This document shows positions 16,882 through 25,267 of a stretch of DNA of 64,000 nt, piece after piece. The notes below the pieces were generated by a model. The model was not told the DNA's origin and ran no database searches. It saw nothing but the letters and a program-made list of their open reading frames with translations. How positions within the stretch are numbered: the stretch's first letter is position 1; each line of letters starts with the position of its first letter. The position numbers and the translations under genes were made by a program. Source of the stretch: Phycisphaerales bacterium (lineage in GTDB: Bacteria > Planctomycetota > Phycisphaerae > UBA1845); contig JADZBE010000039.1 in assembly GCA_020852275.1 (NCBI GenBank), forward strand, positions 1-64,000, in the 5' to 3' direction.

Positions 16882-17415
16882 ACCAACGGGGTGCCTCCCG
16901 CCCTTGCCTGAAAACTCGCTTCACCCCTCAGCCTACCACACTGTTATCGGGTCGTCAAGATAAAATCCTTGCGATTTTGGAATTTCTTTTTCGCAGGCGG
17001 TTGGAAGGCTGGATGCTCTTGCCGGCACCCGACATGGGGATTCCCAGGCGGATACGTTGAAGCCATTATGCAAACGCACAAGGGGGATGGTGGATCATGA
17101 GGAGGTCAGACCGGAGGGGCAGGCAGTTGCCGGCGGCCGCGGGGCATGCTTCGCCTGAGGCCAGGAGATTGAAACGGGGCCGCGGAGAGTTTCCGCGGCC
17201 CTGTGTGTTCCGTTTCAAAGTATGATGACGACGGGTTACAACACCGTTTCAGAACCCGCGGGTTCGGTCGTAAACCCTCGCTACCTCGCGGGCGCGGCTA
17301 AGTTGTGCAACGGTGTCTGAGCACCAGCGTAGTGCCTTGTTGAAAGGACATCCTATCCGAGACGCGATCGTAGGGGAGCGTTCCCGCCTCTGAGCGTCAG
17401 AATTCGCTTCCTTAC
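16882..17415. other. Spacer with a long bulged hairpin
   Basis: No gene seen. At 17171-17216 a hairpin forms: an inner 10-bp stem GGGCCGCGGA/TCCGCGGCCC with a GAGTT loop, and an outer GAAACG/CGTTTC helix. It lacks a T-run on either strand, so its role as a terminator is doubtful. A looser inverted repeat (CAACACCGTTTCAGA / GCAACGGTGTCTGA) spans about 17240-17318. Confidence 0.5.
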
Positions 17416-17476
17416 GGGCGCGGCTCTGATCCCCTACGAGCGCGGCTCTGATCCCCTACTGGCGCGGTTCTGAAAG
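17416..17476. repeat. 22-base tandem repeat (GCGCGGCTCTGATCCCCTAC)
   Basis: Two full units and one degenerate unit (GGCGCGGTTCTGAAAG). A related GGTCGCGGCTCTGAC array occurs at 25080-25130. It lies about 200 bases upstream of dapL. Confidence 0.85.
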
Positions 17477-17682
17477 ACAAGCGATGCTACAATCCGGATA
17501 CGCTGCACCAGCGGAAGCTGGGGTTCGTCCGGAAGGTTAAATCGAACGCGAGCGATCCGGTACCCGAGCCGCAGCCAAGCTTGACCCGCGGAAGCCGTGC
17601 GGATATCGGTGTGTAGCGGCGGAGCGGGCGGCGAGTCATCGTAAAGGCATCGGCTGCTCGCGAGGCATTGCAGGAGTTGAAC

Positions 17683-18849
17683 ATGCGAACGTGGCGCGCC
17701 CAGCGGCTGGGGAAATTGCCGCCCTATCTTTTTGTCGAGATTGACCGCGCCAGGGCCGCGGCAATCGAGGCGGGGCGCGACGTGATCGACTTCGGCGTCG
17801 GCGACCCGGATCGCCCGACGCCCGCGTTCATCGTCGAGCGCATGTCCGCCGCCCTGCGCGACGCCTCGAACCACCGCTATCCGCTGGGCCGCGGCAAGCG
17901 CGCGTTTCGTCAGTGCGTGGCGGCCTTCTTTCAGAAACGTTTCGGCGTGGCGCTTGATCCGGACCGCGAGATTGCGGCGCTGCTCGGCAGCAAGGAAGGC
18001 ATCGGGCATTTCTCCACGGCCGTGCTCAACCCCGGCGACTTGGCGCTCGTGCCGGACCCGGGGTATCCGGTGTACATCTCCGGCGCCGTGTTCAGCGAGG
18101 CGCCCTATCACCGCATGCCCCTGCGCGAAGAACGCGGCTTCCTGCCCGATCTCGGCGCGATTCCCGCGGACGTGCTCCGCAGCGCCAAACTGATGTGGCT
18201 CAACTATCCGAACAATCCGACATCCGCCTGCGCGCCGCTGTCGTTCTTCGAGGAGGCGCTGGCCTTCGCGCGGAAGCATGATCTGCTCATCGCGCAGGAC
18301 GCCGCCTACTGCGAGACGTACTACGAAGCCCCGCCGCCGAGCATCCTGCAACTGCCAGGCGCGAAGGAGCGCTGCGTCGAGTTCCACTCGCTCTCCAAGA
18401 CCTTCAACATGACCGGCTGGCGTGCCGGCTTCGTCGCGGGCAACGCGGAGGCGGTCGGCGCGCTCGCCGACGTAAAGAGCAACCTCGACTCCGGACTCTT
18501 CGGCGCGATTCAGGACGCGGTCATTGAAGGCCTCAACCACATTGACCACCCCGACGTGCGCGGCATCCTCGGCGTGTACCGCGAGCGCCGCGACACGCTC
18601 ACCGCCGGGCTGAAGAAACTCGGCTGGGCGGTGAACGACCCCAAGGCCACGTTTTACGTCTGGGTGCGCTGTCCGAAAGGCGTCGCGTCGATGGACGCCG
18701 CGAAGCGCATCCTCGCCGAGGCGAATGTCGTGGTGATCCCCGGCATCGGCTTCGGCGAGTGCGGCGAGGGTTTCATCCGCTTCGCGCTCACCGTGGAGAC
18801 GCCGCGCATCCGCGAGGCCGTCGAGCGCATCGGGCGCATGAAGTGGTAA
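17683..18849 (+). CDS. dapL: LL-diaminopimelate aminotransferase
   Basis: A protein of 388 residues, a fold-type I PLP aminotransferase. It shows FGVGDPDRPTPAFI near the start, YPNNPTSACAPLSFF in the middle, and the PLP lysine in FHSLSKTFNMTGWRAGFVAG. These blocks fit the DapL group, which converts tetrahydrodipicolinate directly to LL-diaminopimelate using glutamate. DapL is a hallmark of the PVC group (Chlamydiae and relatives) and supplies lysine and peptidoglycan precursors. ATG 17683 has AGGAG 6 bases upstream, preferred over TTG 17668. folK follows after 13 bases. Confidence 0.9.
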   Translation: MRTWRAQRLGKLPPYLFVEIDRARAAAIEAGRDVIDFGVGDPDRPTPAFIVERMSAALRDASNHRYPLGRGKRAFRQCVAAFFQKRFGVALDPDREIAALLGSKEGIGHFSTAVLNPGDLALVPDPGYPVYISGAVFSEAPYHRMPLREERGFLPDLGAIPADVLRSAKLMWLNYPNNPTSACAPLSFFEEALAFARKHDLLIAQDAAYCETYYEAPPPSILQLPGAKERCVEFHSLSKTFNMTGWRAGFVAGNAEAVGALADVKSNLDSGLFGAIQDAVIEGLNHIDHPDVRGILGVYRERRDTLTAGLKKLGWAVNDPKATFYVWVRCPKGVASMDAAKRILAEANVVVIPGIGFGECGEGFIRFALTVETPRIREAVERIGRMKW

Positions 18850-18862
18850 AGGCGATGCACCG

Positions 18863-19498
18863 ATGTCCAGCCTTCGCCACGACGCTGCGATGCCTCACGT
18901 CACGCGGGCCTACGTGGCGCTCGGCTCGAACATCGGCGACCGCTTGGCGCTGCTGCAACACGGCCTTGAGATGATCGCCGTCCTGGCGGCCGCACCGGAT
19001 GCCGGCTCGTTGCCGGCGGATGCGGCGCTTGCGTCCGGGGCGTCGTCGATGTTGCCCTCGTCGAACCTCCGTGCATCCGGCGTGTACGAAACGTCTCCCG
19101 TCGGCGGGCCGGGTGGGCAGCCTGCGTTCCTTAACGCTGTTGTCGAGGTATCCACCCTGCTCCATGCCGAAGAGTTGCTGGCGCGGCTGATGCTCATCGA
19201 GCGGCAGTCCGGTCGCGTTCGCGGCGTGCTGGAAGGTCCCCGCTCGCTGGACCTCGACCTGCTGCTCTTCGGCGATCAGTGGATCGAGAAGCCTCGCTTG
19301 CACGTGCCCCACCCCCGGCTTCACCAGCGCCGCTTCGTGCTGGAACCGCTCTCAGAGCTGGCGCCTGATCTCGTCCATCCGCGCCTGCACCGCACCATCG
19401 GGCACCTTCGCGCCGCCGCCGAGCGCGAGTATCCGGACCAGCGCGTCGAGCGGCTCACCGTCGCTCTGCGTGCCGGGCATCGGCTTTCCAGCCGGTGA
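18863..19498 (+). CDS. folK: 6-hydroxymethyl-dihydropterin pyrophosphokinase
   Basis: A protein of 211 residues. It has the opening VALGSNIGDR, SGVYETSPVGGPGGQPAFLNAVVEV, ERQSGRVRGVLEGPRSLDLDLLLFGD (the HPPK signature) and LHVPHPRLHQRRFVLEPLSELAPD. It transfers pyrophosphate from ATP to the pterin in folate synthesis. A 25-residue Ala/Ser/Gly-rich insert lies in the loop after the first helix (about 48-70), unlike typical 160-residue HPPKs. The last codons and the stop are contributed by a dispersed palindrome (19479-19499), so the C-terminal RAGHRLSSR is probably not conserved. ATG 18863 is used; ATG 18890 is possible. Confidence 0.92.
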   Translation: MSSLRHDAAMPHVTRAYVALGSNIGDRLALLQHGLEMIAVLAAAPDAGSLPADAALASGASSMLPSSNLRASGVYETSPVGGPGGQPAFLNAVVEVSTLLHAEELLARLMLIERQSGRVRGVLEGPRSLDLDLLLFGDQWIEKPRLHVPHPRLHQRRFVLEPLSELAPDLVHPRLHRTIGHLRAAAEREYPDQRVERLTVALRAGHRLSSR

Positions 19499-19499
19499 T
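19479..19499. repeat. ACCGGCTTTCCAGCCGGT palindrome overlapping the folK stop
   Basis: ATCGGCTTTCCAGCCGGTGA (9-base arms with one mismatch) supplies the folK stop codon at 19496-19498. The same core lies in spacers at 28383-28403 and, reversed, at 44997-45030. Confidence 0.8.
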
Positions 19500-20034
19500 T
19501 CGCAGCGCCAGAGGGTGAGTGGACCCACTGGAAGGCCGTCGCGCGTGCCTTTCTCCACGGGCTGCCCGGGGTGGATCCAGCGCGATTCCTTCGGGGGCGC
19601 GCCTCGGATTCCTGCAGCGCCGATTCGACGGGTCGCCTGCGTGCGAGTTCGTCATGCATGCACGGGGGGGGAATGACGATGCTGGAATCCCGCCGGCGCG
19701 GGAAAGACGGGCGTCGCGTTTCACCGCGGACTGATAACGTCCCGCGCGGTCGCGCAGAATCCGCGGATGCCCGCGTCGCGCGCGAAACGCGCCGATTTTT
19801 TTTGCCCGATCAAGGATCATTTCGTAGGTTTGAAATGGTCACTCGCCCGCCGGCCCCGGTCGGGCGGGGTGGACCTTGCCGGTGGGCGGCCTGCGTGTCG
19901 CGGACCGGTGGACGCTGCTCGCGACCCCTGGAGGTCCGAGACACTGCACAAGGGTTTCGTCGCCGCTTGCGGCGCGGGGCCCACCGTTCTCCGGGCCTGC
20001 AGGCAGGCCCGCATGTCTTGTTTGGAGGGTTTGT
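19500..20034. other. Spacer before the pilin gene
   Basis: No gene seen. It contains a REP-family unit at 19669-19712 (GGAATGACGATGCTGGAATC) and an 8-T run at 19796-19803. Positions 19990-20034 form the pilin leader, ending in TTTGGAGGGTTTGT. Confidence 0.5.
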
Positions 20035-20220
20035 ATGACGTCGATGCTCAACAGGGCCAAGCAGTTTCTGGTCAGCGAAGATGGTCCGACGGCCACCGAG
20101 TACGCGGTGATGCTGGCGCTGATCATCATCGTGGCGCTGGCCGCGATTACGCAGCTTGGCGAAAAGGTCAGCACGGTGTTCACCAACGTCGAGAGCGAGC
20201 TGCCGGACGGCAGCGCGTGA
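20035..20220 (+). CDS. flp: Flp/Fap-type IVb pilin
   Basis: A protein of 61 residues, typical of Flp pilins. A short leader ends at a Gly (SEDGPTATEYAVMLALIII) and is followed by the E-Y pair and the hydrophobic spine VMLALIIIVALAAITQLG. A prepilin peptidase would cut after the Gly. The mature pilin would be polymerised by the Tad machinery into adhesive pili. ATG 20035 has GGAGG 8 bases upstream. The next gene is the matching peptidase. Confidence 0.93.
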   Translation: MTSMLNRAKQFLVSEDGPTATEYAVMLALIIIVALAAITQLGEKVSTVFTNVESELPDGSA

Positions 20221-20557
20221 TGCGTGAACGGCGGGCGGCGGCGATGCCGTCGCTCGCGTGACAAGCGTGCGGTGGGCGGTTCCAGCCTCGGAACCGCCCA
20301 CCGGCTTCCACGCGCGAAGAGCTGCTAGCTGTCAGCTATTAGCTGCTAGCCAGAAAGTCCGGTCGCACACGGGATGCCGTGCGCGGTTGCGATTCAGACC
20401 GGCGGCGGAACTGTAGTGCGATGGGCCTCCGGCTGGCTCGCAACCACCAGCTCTTCGCAAACGGCTAAGAGCCAAGAGCTAACAGCGAACAGCTTAAGAG
20501 CTGAGAGCTAGGAGCTAGGAGCTAGGAGCTAACAGCTCACTACACAGGGGACTTGCG
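20221..20557. repeat. AGCTAGGAGCTA-rich spacer in the pilus locus
   Basis: The gap between pilin and peptidase is filled with short degenerate repeats: AGCTGCTAGCTGTCAGCTAT near 20322, CTAAGAGCCAAGAGCTAACA near 20465, and four tandem 7-base units GAGCTAG at 20505-20532. A similar AGCTAGCAGCCAGCAG stretch lies before recA. No gene seen. Confidence 0.75.
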
Positions 20558-21112
20558 ATGGCTTTGGGGTATTGGGGCGTGACGTGTGCGATCTTGGTGC
20601 CGGGCGTGCTCCTGGCGTCGTGGATTGATTACTCGCAGCGGCGCGTGCCGAACTGGCTGAACGCGGCGCTGCTGGCGGCGGGACTTATCGCCCAGGGCGT
20701 GTTCAACGGAACCGCCGGCGTGGGCGACGGGCTGATGGGCATGTTGGTCGGCTTCGGTCTGCTGATCGTGCCGTGGCTGATGCACGGCATGGGCGCGGGC
20801 GACGTGAAGCTGATGGCGGCCATCGGCGCGTGGTTCGGTCCGGCGATGACGTTCTACAGCTTCGCGCTGGGCGCGATCATCGGCGGAGTGGCCGCGGTGG
20901 TGATGATTCTCTCGACGCGACGCTTGAAGCACGCCTGCTCGAACCTCGGCGTGATCCTCGCCAAGTGCTCGAACACCAAGACGATGTTCTCTGATTTTGG
21001 ATCGGCCAAGAGTTTCGGCGCCACCTCGCAGTTGCTGCCCTATGGCGTCCCGCTGACAGCGGGTTCGCTGATCATGCTGGTCGGGCGCGTGTGGGGTGGA
21101 TGGGGAATGTAA
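20558..21112 (+). CDS. cpaA: Prepilin peptidase CpaA/TadV (A24 family)
   Basis: A protein of 184 residues with about five membrane helices. The two catalytic Asp residues of A24 peptidases are present: one in SWIDYSQRRVPNWL near the N-terminus and one in GMGAGDVKLMAAIGAWFG. It cleaves and may methylate Flp pilin. It is a short single-domain form lacking the N-terminal methylase-like Cys domain of PilD. ATG 20558 is preceded by AGGGGACTT. tadE starts 3 bases after its stop. Confidence 0.93.
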   Translation: MALGYWGVTCAILVPGVLLASWIDYSQRRVPNWLNAALLAAGLIAQGVFNGTAGVGDGLMGMLVGFGLLIVPWLMHGMGAGDVKLMAAIGAWFGPAMTFYSFALGAIIGGVAAVVMILSTRRLKHACSNLGVILAKCSNTKTMFSDFGSAKSFGATSQLLPYGVPLTAGSLIMLVGRVWGGWGM

Positions 21113-21115
21113 GCC

Positions 21116-21574
21116 ATGTTCAAGCACAAGAAGACCTCGGGACGGACCCCGATCGGCCTGCGGGCGGCGCGGGCTTGCGACCCGCGCCGGCGCGCGGCGG
21201 CGGTGGTCGAGTTCGCGTTCGTCCTGCCGCTGCTGGTGACCATCCTGTTCGGCATCATCGAGTACGGCTGGATGTTCATGGTGCGCCAGGCGCTCATGAA
21301 CGCCGCCCGCGAAGGATGCCGCGTGGCCGTGCTCTCCACCACTGAAGAGCCGTACACGGAGGTCACCGACCGCGTGAATGAAGTGATGGCGCCGATGGGC
21401 ATCACCGTTTCGATTGAGATGACTCACGCGACCCTGGACGATCCGGTGGAGGCCGTGACCGTGAAAGTGCCCGCGGCCGACGTGACGCTGATGGGCAGCT
21501 TCTTCGGAGACAAGGACTACAACCTGACGGGGAACTGCTCGATGCGCAAGGAAGGCATCGGGGATTCTGAATAA
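21116..21574 (+). CDS. tadE: TadE-like minor pseudopilin
   Basis: A protein of 152 residues. A basic N-terminal stretch is followed by RRAAAVVEFAFVLPLLVTILFGIIEYGWMF, with the VEFA motif and the Glu expected at the processing site. The rest is a small extracellular domain with VRQALMNAAREGCR, the usual TadE continuation. It should be processed by CpaA and assist Flp pilus assembly. It starts 3 bases after cpaA, so the two are translationally linked. Confidence 0.9.
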   Translation: MFKHKKTSGRTPIGLRAARACDPRRRAAAVVEFAFVLPLLVTILFGIIEYGWMFMVRQALMNAAREGCRVAVLSTTEEPYTEVTDRVNEVMAPMGITVSIEMTHATLDDPVEAVTVKVPAADVTLMGSFFGDKDYNLTGNCSMRKEGIGDSE

Positions 21575-21640
21575 CCGCAGGCGAGCGTCGCGGGATCCGG
21601 CGGCGCAGCGCCCTTGGCAGGCGATCTTTGCGCCCCCGCA

Positions 21641-21670
21641 ACGCCCGAACGACCCCCGTTCGGGCGTTTC
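21641..21670 (+). terminator. Hairpin after tadE, possible terminator
   Basis: A 10-bp perfect stem, ACGCCCGAAC / GTTCGGGCGT with a 7-base loop, is followed by only TTTC. It may attenuate rather than fully end transcription between tadE and cpaB, which are 244 bases apart. Confidence 0.5.
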
Positions 21671-21818
21671 GCGCTGCGCTGCGGCGGGCGCGCTGCCCAA
21701 GTCAACCGCTTCGCGCATTCATCCGATGACCCTCCGGGCGCGTCCGATAGGTCGGTTGCCGCCCGGCGGGACTGCTGATTTCGACGGACATCCAACCAGC
21801 TAAGCAAGGGAACCTGAC

Positions 21819-23156
21819 ATGAAAGGCAAGGCCGTCATTCCGCTCGCCCTCGGTCTGGGCATGGGTTTGCTCGCCATCAAGTTCGGCATGGACACGGTGA
21901 GGAAGGCGAAGGGGGCGTCCTCAGAGCCGGCGCGAAAAGTCATCCGCGCCAAACAGGACATTGACCCCACGGTCGCCCTGACCCAGGAAATGCTCGAAGT
22001 CGCTTCCACGCTCGACAAGCCCAACGCCACCGATCCTGACTACGCCGATGCCAAGGAACTGCTCGACCGCGTCACCACGAAGGGCATTCCCAAGGGCGCG
22101 CCGATCCTCAAGTCCATGCTCGCGGAGCCGGGCACGCCGCCCGGAGTCCCGGGGCGCATTGCGCCGGGCTATCGCGCCGTCAGCGTCGAAATCGACGAAG
22201 TCACCGGCGTGGCCTTTAACGTCCGACCCGGCGACTGGGTGGACGTGATCGTGGTCATGGACGTCGAGGGCAAGACGAGCCGCGACCGCGAGACGATCGC
22301 CGAGGTCGTGCTGCAACGCATCGAGGTCGCCAGCGTCGGCTTGGGCAGCGGCGGCGCCGCCAAGGGCAGCAGCGGCGGAAAGACCAAGACCGCTCGATCC
22401 GCCACGCTGCTGATTCCCGAAGAGGAAGTCACCAAGCTCCACCTCGCGGCCACGCGCGGCAAGATCACCATGGCGCTGCGCGGAGAAGATGATGAGATCG
22501 TCAGCGGAAAGAACTTCTCCGCGCGAGGATCTGAACTGACCTCGCACCTGCAGGGCGACATCAAGCAGGATCCACAGAAGCAGGGTTCGTCCGATGCACA
22601 GAGTTCCAGCGGGGGGTTCCTCGCCGGACTGGCAAGCATGATGAAGTCTTCCGCCGCCCAGGCGCCCGCGCCCACGACCGGTCCGGTGACCGCGACGACA
22701 GCGCCGGTGGAAACCACGCCGGCCGCCCCGCCCTGGTCGATGATCGTTTCCTACGGCGCCACCGCGCCGGGCGCGCGCACGCAGGCGATGCGGATCGTCT
22801 ATGAAAACGCCAACTCGAACAACGTCGTCTCCATGCAGTCCGGGCTTCAGCCCGGTGGCGGCGCGGCGTTGAGAGCCAAGCAGGGCGGCGCCCAGCCGGC
22901 GCCGTCCCAGCGGCCGCAGCAGACGCCGACGCAGAATCCGCAGCAGGCGCCCTCGCAGGATCCGCAGCAGAAACAGACCCAAACGCCCCCGGTCGACGGC
23001 GACCCGGCGCCCGACGCGGATGCAGACACGCCCTCGGCGGAAGACGTTGATTGGGAACCGGATTCCGACGCGAGCGGTTCGGACGCAGACGATGCGGACG
23101 ACGGCCGCAGCCACGACGAAGGGTCGCACGGCACCCCGCACGGAGGCGGGCACTAG
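21819..23156 (+). CDS. cpaB: Flp pilus assembly protein CpaB/RcpC
   Basis: A protein of 445 residues. It has an N-terminal membrane anchor (AVIPLALGLGMGLLAIKFG), a first SAF-like region (ARKVIRAKQDIDPTVALTQEML), KGIPKGAPILKSML, and the CpaB core GYRAVSVEIDEVTGVAFNVRPGDWVDVIVVM, later TLLIPEEEVTKLHLAATRGKITMALRG. It assists secretin assembly in the periplasm. About 100 C-terminal residues are Gln/Pro then Asp/Ser-rich and end His/Gly-rich, unlike typical 270-residue CpaB. A dispersed CCGGGCTTCAGCCCGG palindrome is embedded in frame near 22839-22854 (encoding SGLQPG). The ribosome site AAGGGAA precedes ATG 21819. Confidence 0.9.
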   Translation: MKGKAVIPLALGLGMGLLAIKFGMDTVRKAKGASSEPARKVIRAKQDIDPTVALTQEMLEVASTLDKPNATDPDYADAKELLDRVTTKGIPKGAPILKSMLAEPGTPPGVPGRIAPGYRAVSVEIDEVTGVAFNVRPGDWVDVIVVMDVEGKTSRDRETIAEVVLQRIEVASVGLGSGGAAKGSSGGKTKTARSATLLIPEEEVTKLHLAATRGKITMALRGEDDEIVSGKNFSARGSELTSHLQGDIKQDPQKQGSSDAQSSSGGFLAGLASMMKSSAAQAPAPTTGPVTATTAPVETTPAAPPWSMIVSYGATAPGARTQAMRIVYENANSNNVVSMQSGLQPGGGAALRAKQGGAQPAPSQRPQQTPTQNPQQAPSQDPQQKQTQTPPVDGDPAPDADADTPSAEDVDWEPDSDASGSDADDADDGRSHDEGSHGTPHGGGH

Positions 23157-23173
23157 CGACTGTTCCGGGACGA

Positions 23174-23225
23174 GTGTGGCACCGGTTTCCAACCGGTGTA
23201 TGGAGCACAGGTTTCCAACCTGTGC
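23174..23225. repeat. Palindromic GGCACCGGTTTCCAACCGGT pair between cpaB and cpaC
   Basis: Two adjacent palindromes (ACCGGTTTCCAACCGGT and ACAGGTTTCCAACCTGT), the same two-unit arrangement as 11209-11259 and 60251-60296. They lie in the 198-base gap inside the pilus cluster. Confidence 0.85.
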
Positions 23226-23354
23226 AGGCAGGGCAGGGAGCAAGCCTTGCCCTCTTCCGAGAGGGCGATGGATCGCAACGGCAACCGGGCCGCACATGTC
23301 AGGAGGCGGCGACAAGACCGCAATCGCAGGGATGCGGCCAAGGAAGGCATGACG

Positions 23355-24935
23355 ATGAAGAACCAACGGATGGGCACAAATGTTTCTTCGCGGACTTGGG
23401 GCTACAGGACGGCGGTGATCGCCGCCGTCTTCCTTACGATCGCCGGCGCCGCCGCGATGGGTCAAGAGCTGAAAGTCACGGTCCGCGACTTCACGCAGCA
23501 ACAGCTTCGCGTGGCCGTTCCTCTCGACCGCAGCGTCGTGGTGGACACGTCCACCGAGATCGCGCGGGTGCACGTCGTCGCCAGCCACATCGCCGGCGTC
23601 GAAGCCATCGGTCCCAAGCAGCTTCTCATCACCGGCGCCAGCTACGGCACCACGCAGGTGGTGCTCTGGGGTCCGCAGGGACAGCAGAGCGTCATGGAAG
23701 TCGCCGTCGAGCTGAACCTCGAGGCGCTCCAGAAGGCCGTGGACGAGATCGATCCGCAGGCGGAGGTCGTCGTCAGCGCCGTGCTGGGCAACATCGTCCT
23801 GTCCGGCACGGTCAGCGGCGCGGAAATGGCCGAGCGCATGATGGAACTGGCGCGCCTCTTCCTGCCGCCGTCGGCGCGCACCGGGGCCTCCTCCACGGTG
23901 CAGAATCACCTTCGCGTTTCCGGCGAGCAGCAGGTGCTCCTTCGCTGCACCGTCGCCGAAGTCAACCGCGGCGCGATCAAGCAGCTCGGCATCAACGGCT
24001 TCCTCGCCGGCGACGAGTTCCGCGACATGTTCCTTGTCAATCAGCTCGGAAGCATCAACCCGATCAACATCGGCGCGGCCGCCGACGTCAACATGCTGAC
24101 GGACATTCCGTTCCTGACCGGGTCCGAGGGCATTCCGCTGTCGCCCAACTCCACGCTGTCGCTGGGCTTCCCCCGCGTGCAGATGCAGCTCTTCCTCCAG
24201 GCGCTCTCGGACAACTCGCTGCTGAAAGTGCTGGCGGAGCCGAACCTGGTGTGCATCAGCGGCGAGACGGCGTCGTTCCTGGCGGGCGGCGAGTTCCCCA
24301 TCCCCGTGCCGCAGAGCACGGCCTCGAACGCGATCACCATCGAGTTCCGCGAGTTCGGCGTGCGGCTGAACTTCACGCCGGTGGTCGAGGCGCATCAGCG
24401 CATCCGCCTGCGGATCAACCCGGAAGTTTCGGAAACGGACTTCTCCTCGTCGGTGGAGATCGGCGGCTTCGCGGTGCCGGGACTGACGAACCGGTCCGCG
24501 GAAACGACGGTGGAGATCGGCAACGGTCAGTCACTGGCGATCGCCGGACTGCTCAGCGAAAACGTCCGCGCGGTGGCGAGCCGCGTGCCCGGCATCGGCG
24601 ACGTGCCCGTGCTCGGCGCGCTGTTCCGCTCGGTCGAGTTCCGCAAAAACCAGACGGAGCTGGTCATCCTGGTGACGCCGGAGATCGTCGCGCCGCTCAA
24701 CCCGGAGCAGGTCCCGCCGGTGCCCGGACAGTTCGTCCGCGATCCCAGCGACTGGGAGCTGTACATGATGGGGCAGATCGAAGGACGCTCCGCCGATGCA
24801 GGGTCCGCCGCTGCGCCGACGCAAGCCTCAGCCTCCGCGGCCGCGCGCCCGACCACGGACCCGTCCAACCTGGCGATTCGCGGCGCGTGGGGGCTTGCCG
24901 GAACGCAGCCGACCGTGACCGCATCGCGCCAGTAG
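23355..24935 (+). CDS. cpaC: Flp pilus secretin CpaC/RcpA
   Basis: A protein of 526 residues with a signal peptide (TAVIAAVFLTIAGAAAMG). The N-terminal domain LKVTVRDFTQQQLRVAVPLDRSVVVD is followed by a BON-like segment (AEVVVSAVLGNIVLSGTVSG). The secretin domain contains VLLRCTVAEVNRGAIKQLG, LLKVLAEPNLVCISGETASF, FGVRLNFTPVV and VPGIGDVPVLGALFRS. It forms the outer-membrane channel for the pilus. ATG 23355 is favoured because AGGAAGG lies 7 bases upstream; ATG 23349 is only 1 base from that site. No cpaE/F or tadB/C follows; the next genes are convergent lipoproteins. Confidence 0.94.
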   Translation: MKNQRMGTNVSSRTWGYRTAVIAAVFLTIAGAAAMGQELKVTVRDFTQQQLRVAVPLDRSVVVDTSTEIARVHVVASHIAGVEAIGPKQLLITGASYGTTQVVLWGPQGQQSVMEVAVELNLEALQKAVDEIDPQAEVVVSAVLGNIVLSGTVSGAEMAERMMELARLFLPPSARTGASSTVQNHLRVSGEQQVLLRCTVAEVNRGAIKQLGINGFLAGDEFRDMFLVNQLGSINPINIGAAADVNMLTDIPFLTGSEGIPLSPNSTLSLGFPRVQMQLFLQALSDNSLLKVLAEPNLVCISGETASFLAGGEFPIPVPQSTASNAITIEFREFGVRLNFTPVVEAHQRIRLRINPEVSETDFSSSVEIGGFAVPGLTNRSAETTVEIGNGQSLAIAGLLSENVRAVASRVPGIGDVPVLGALFRSVEFRKNQTELVILVTPEIVAPLNPEQVPPVPGQFVRDPSDWELYMMGQIEGRSADAGSAAAPTQASASAAARPTTDPSNLAIRGAWGLAGTQPTVTASRQ

Positions 24936-25077
24936 GCCGCGACGAGGCATTCGACTGGAACTTCTGAAAAACCCGGAACTCGACGCACGGGCGAAGCCGC
25001 GCCCGGGACGAGGCGCGCTTCACCCCAGCCGCGGCGGCGACGCAGTGAAGCAGGTTACCCGCATCTCACGCAGCAGG

Positions 25078-25140
25078 GTTCGCTCCCTGACGGTCGCGGC
25101 TCTGACGGTCGCGGCTCTGACGGTCACGGCCTTGTTCTTC
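25078..25140. repeat. GGTCGCGGCTCTGAC tandem repeat
   Basis: Three near-identical units of about 17 bases (TGACGGTCGCGGCTC) between the convergent cpaC and lipoprotein genes, related to the array at 17416-17476. The remaining spacer (24936-25267) has no gene. Confidence 0.85.
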
Positions 25141-25190
25141 AGAGATCCCGACTCTCCTATCGATTCGCAAGCTCCGTGAAATGAAAAGAA

Positions 25191-25224
25191 CACAGCCGGC
25201 GGCGCTTGAGCGCCACCGGCTGTG
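25191..25224 (-). terminator. Intrinsic terminator of the lipoprotein operon
   Basis: A long stem CACAGCCGG-GGCGC / GCGCC-CCGGCTGTG with a TTGA loop. On the minus strand it is followed by TTCTTTTCATTTC. It sits 44 bases past the stop of the downstream lipoprotein gene. Confidence 0.75.
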
Positions 25225-25267
25225 CGTCTTCACGATATCAAGGGTTCGCCTCTCGCCCGGCGTCCGG

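Noticed and set aside
17171..17216. Long hairpin as an intrinsic terminator
   Set aside because: No T-run on either strand; kept only as a spacer hairpin.
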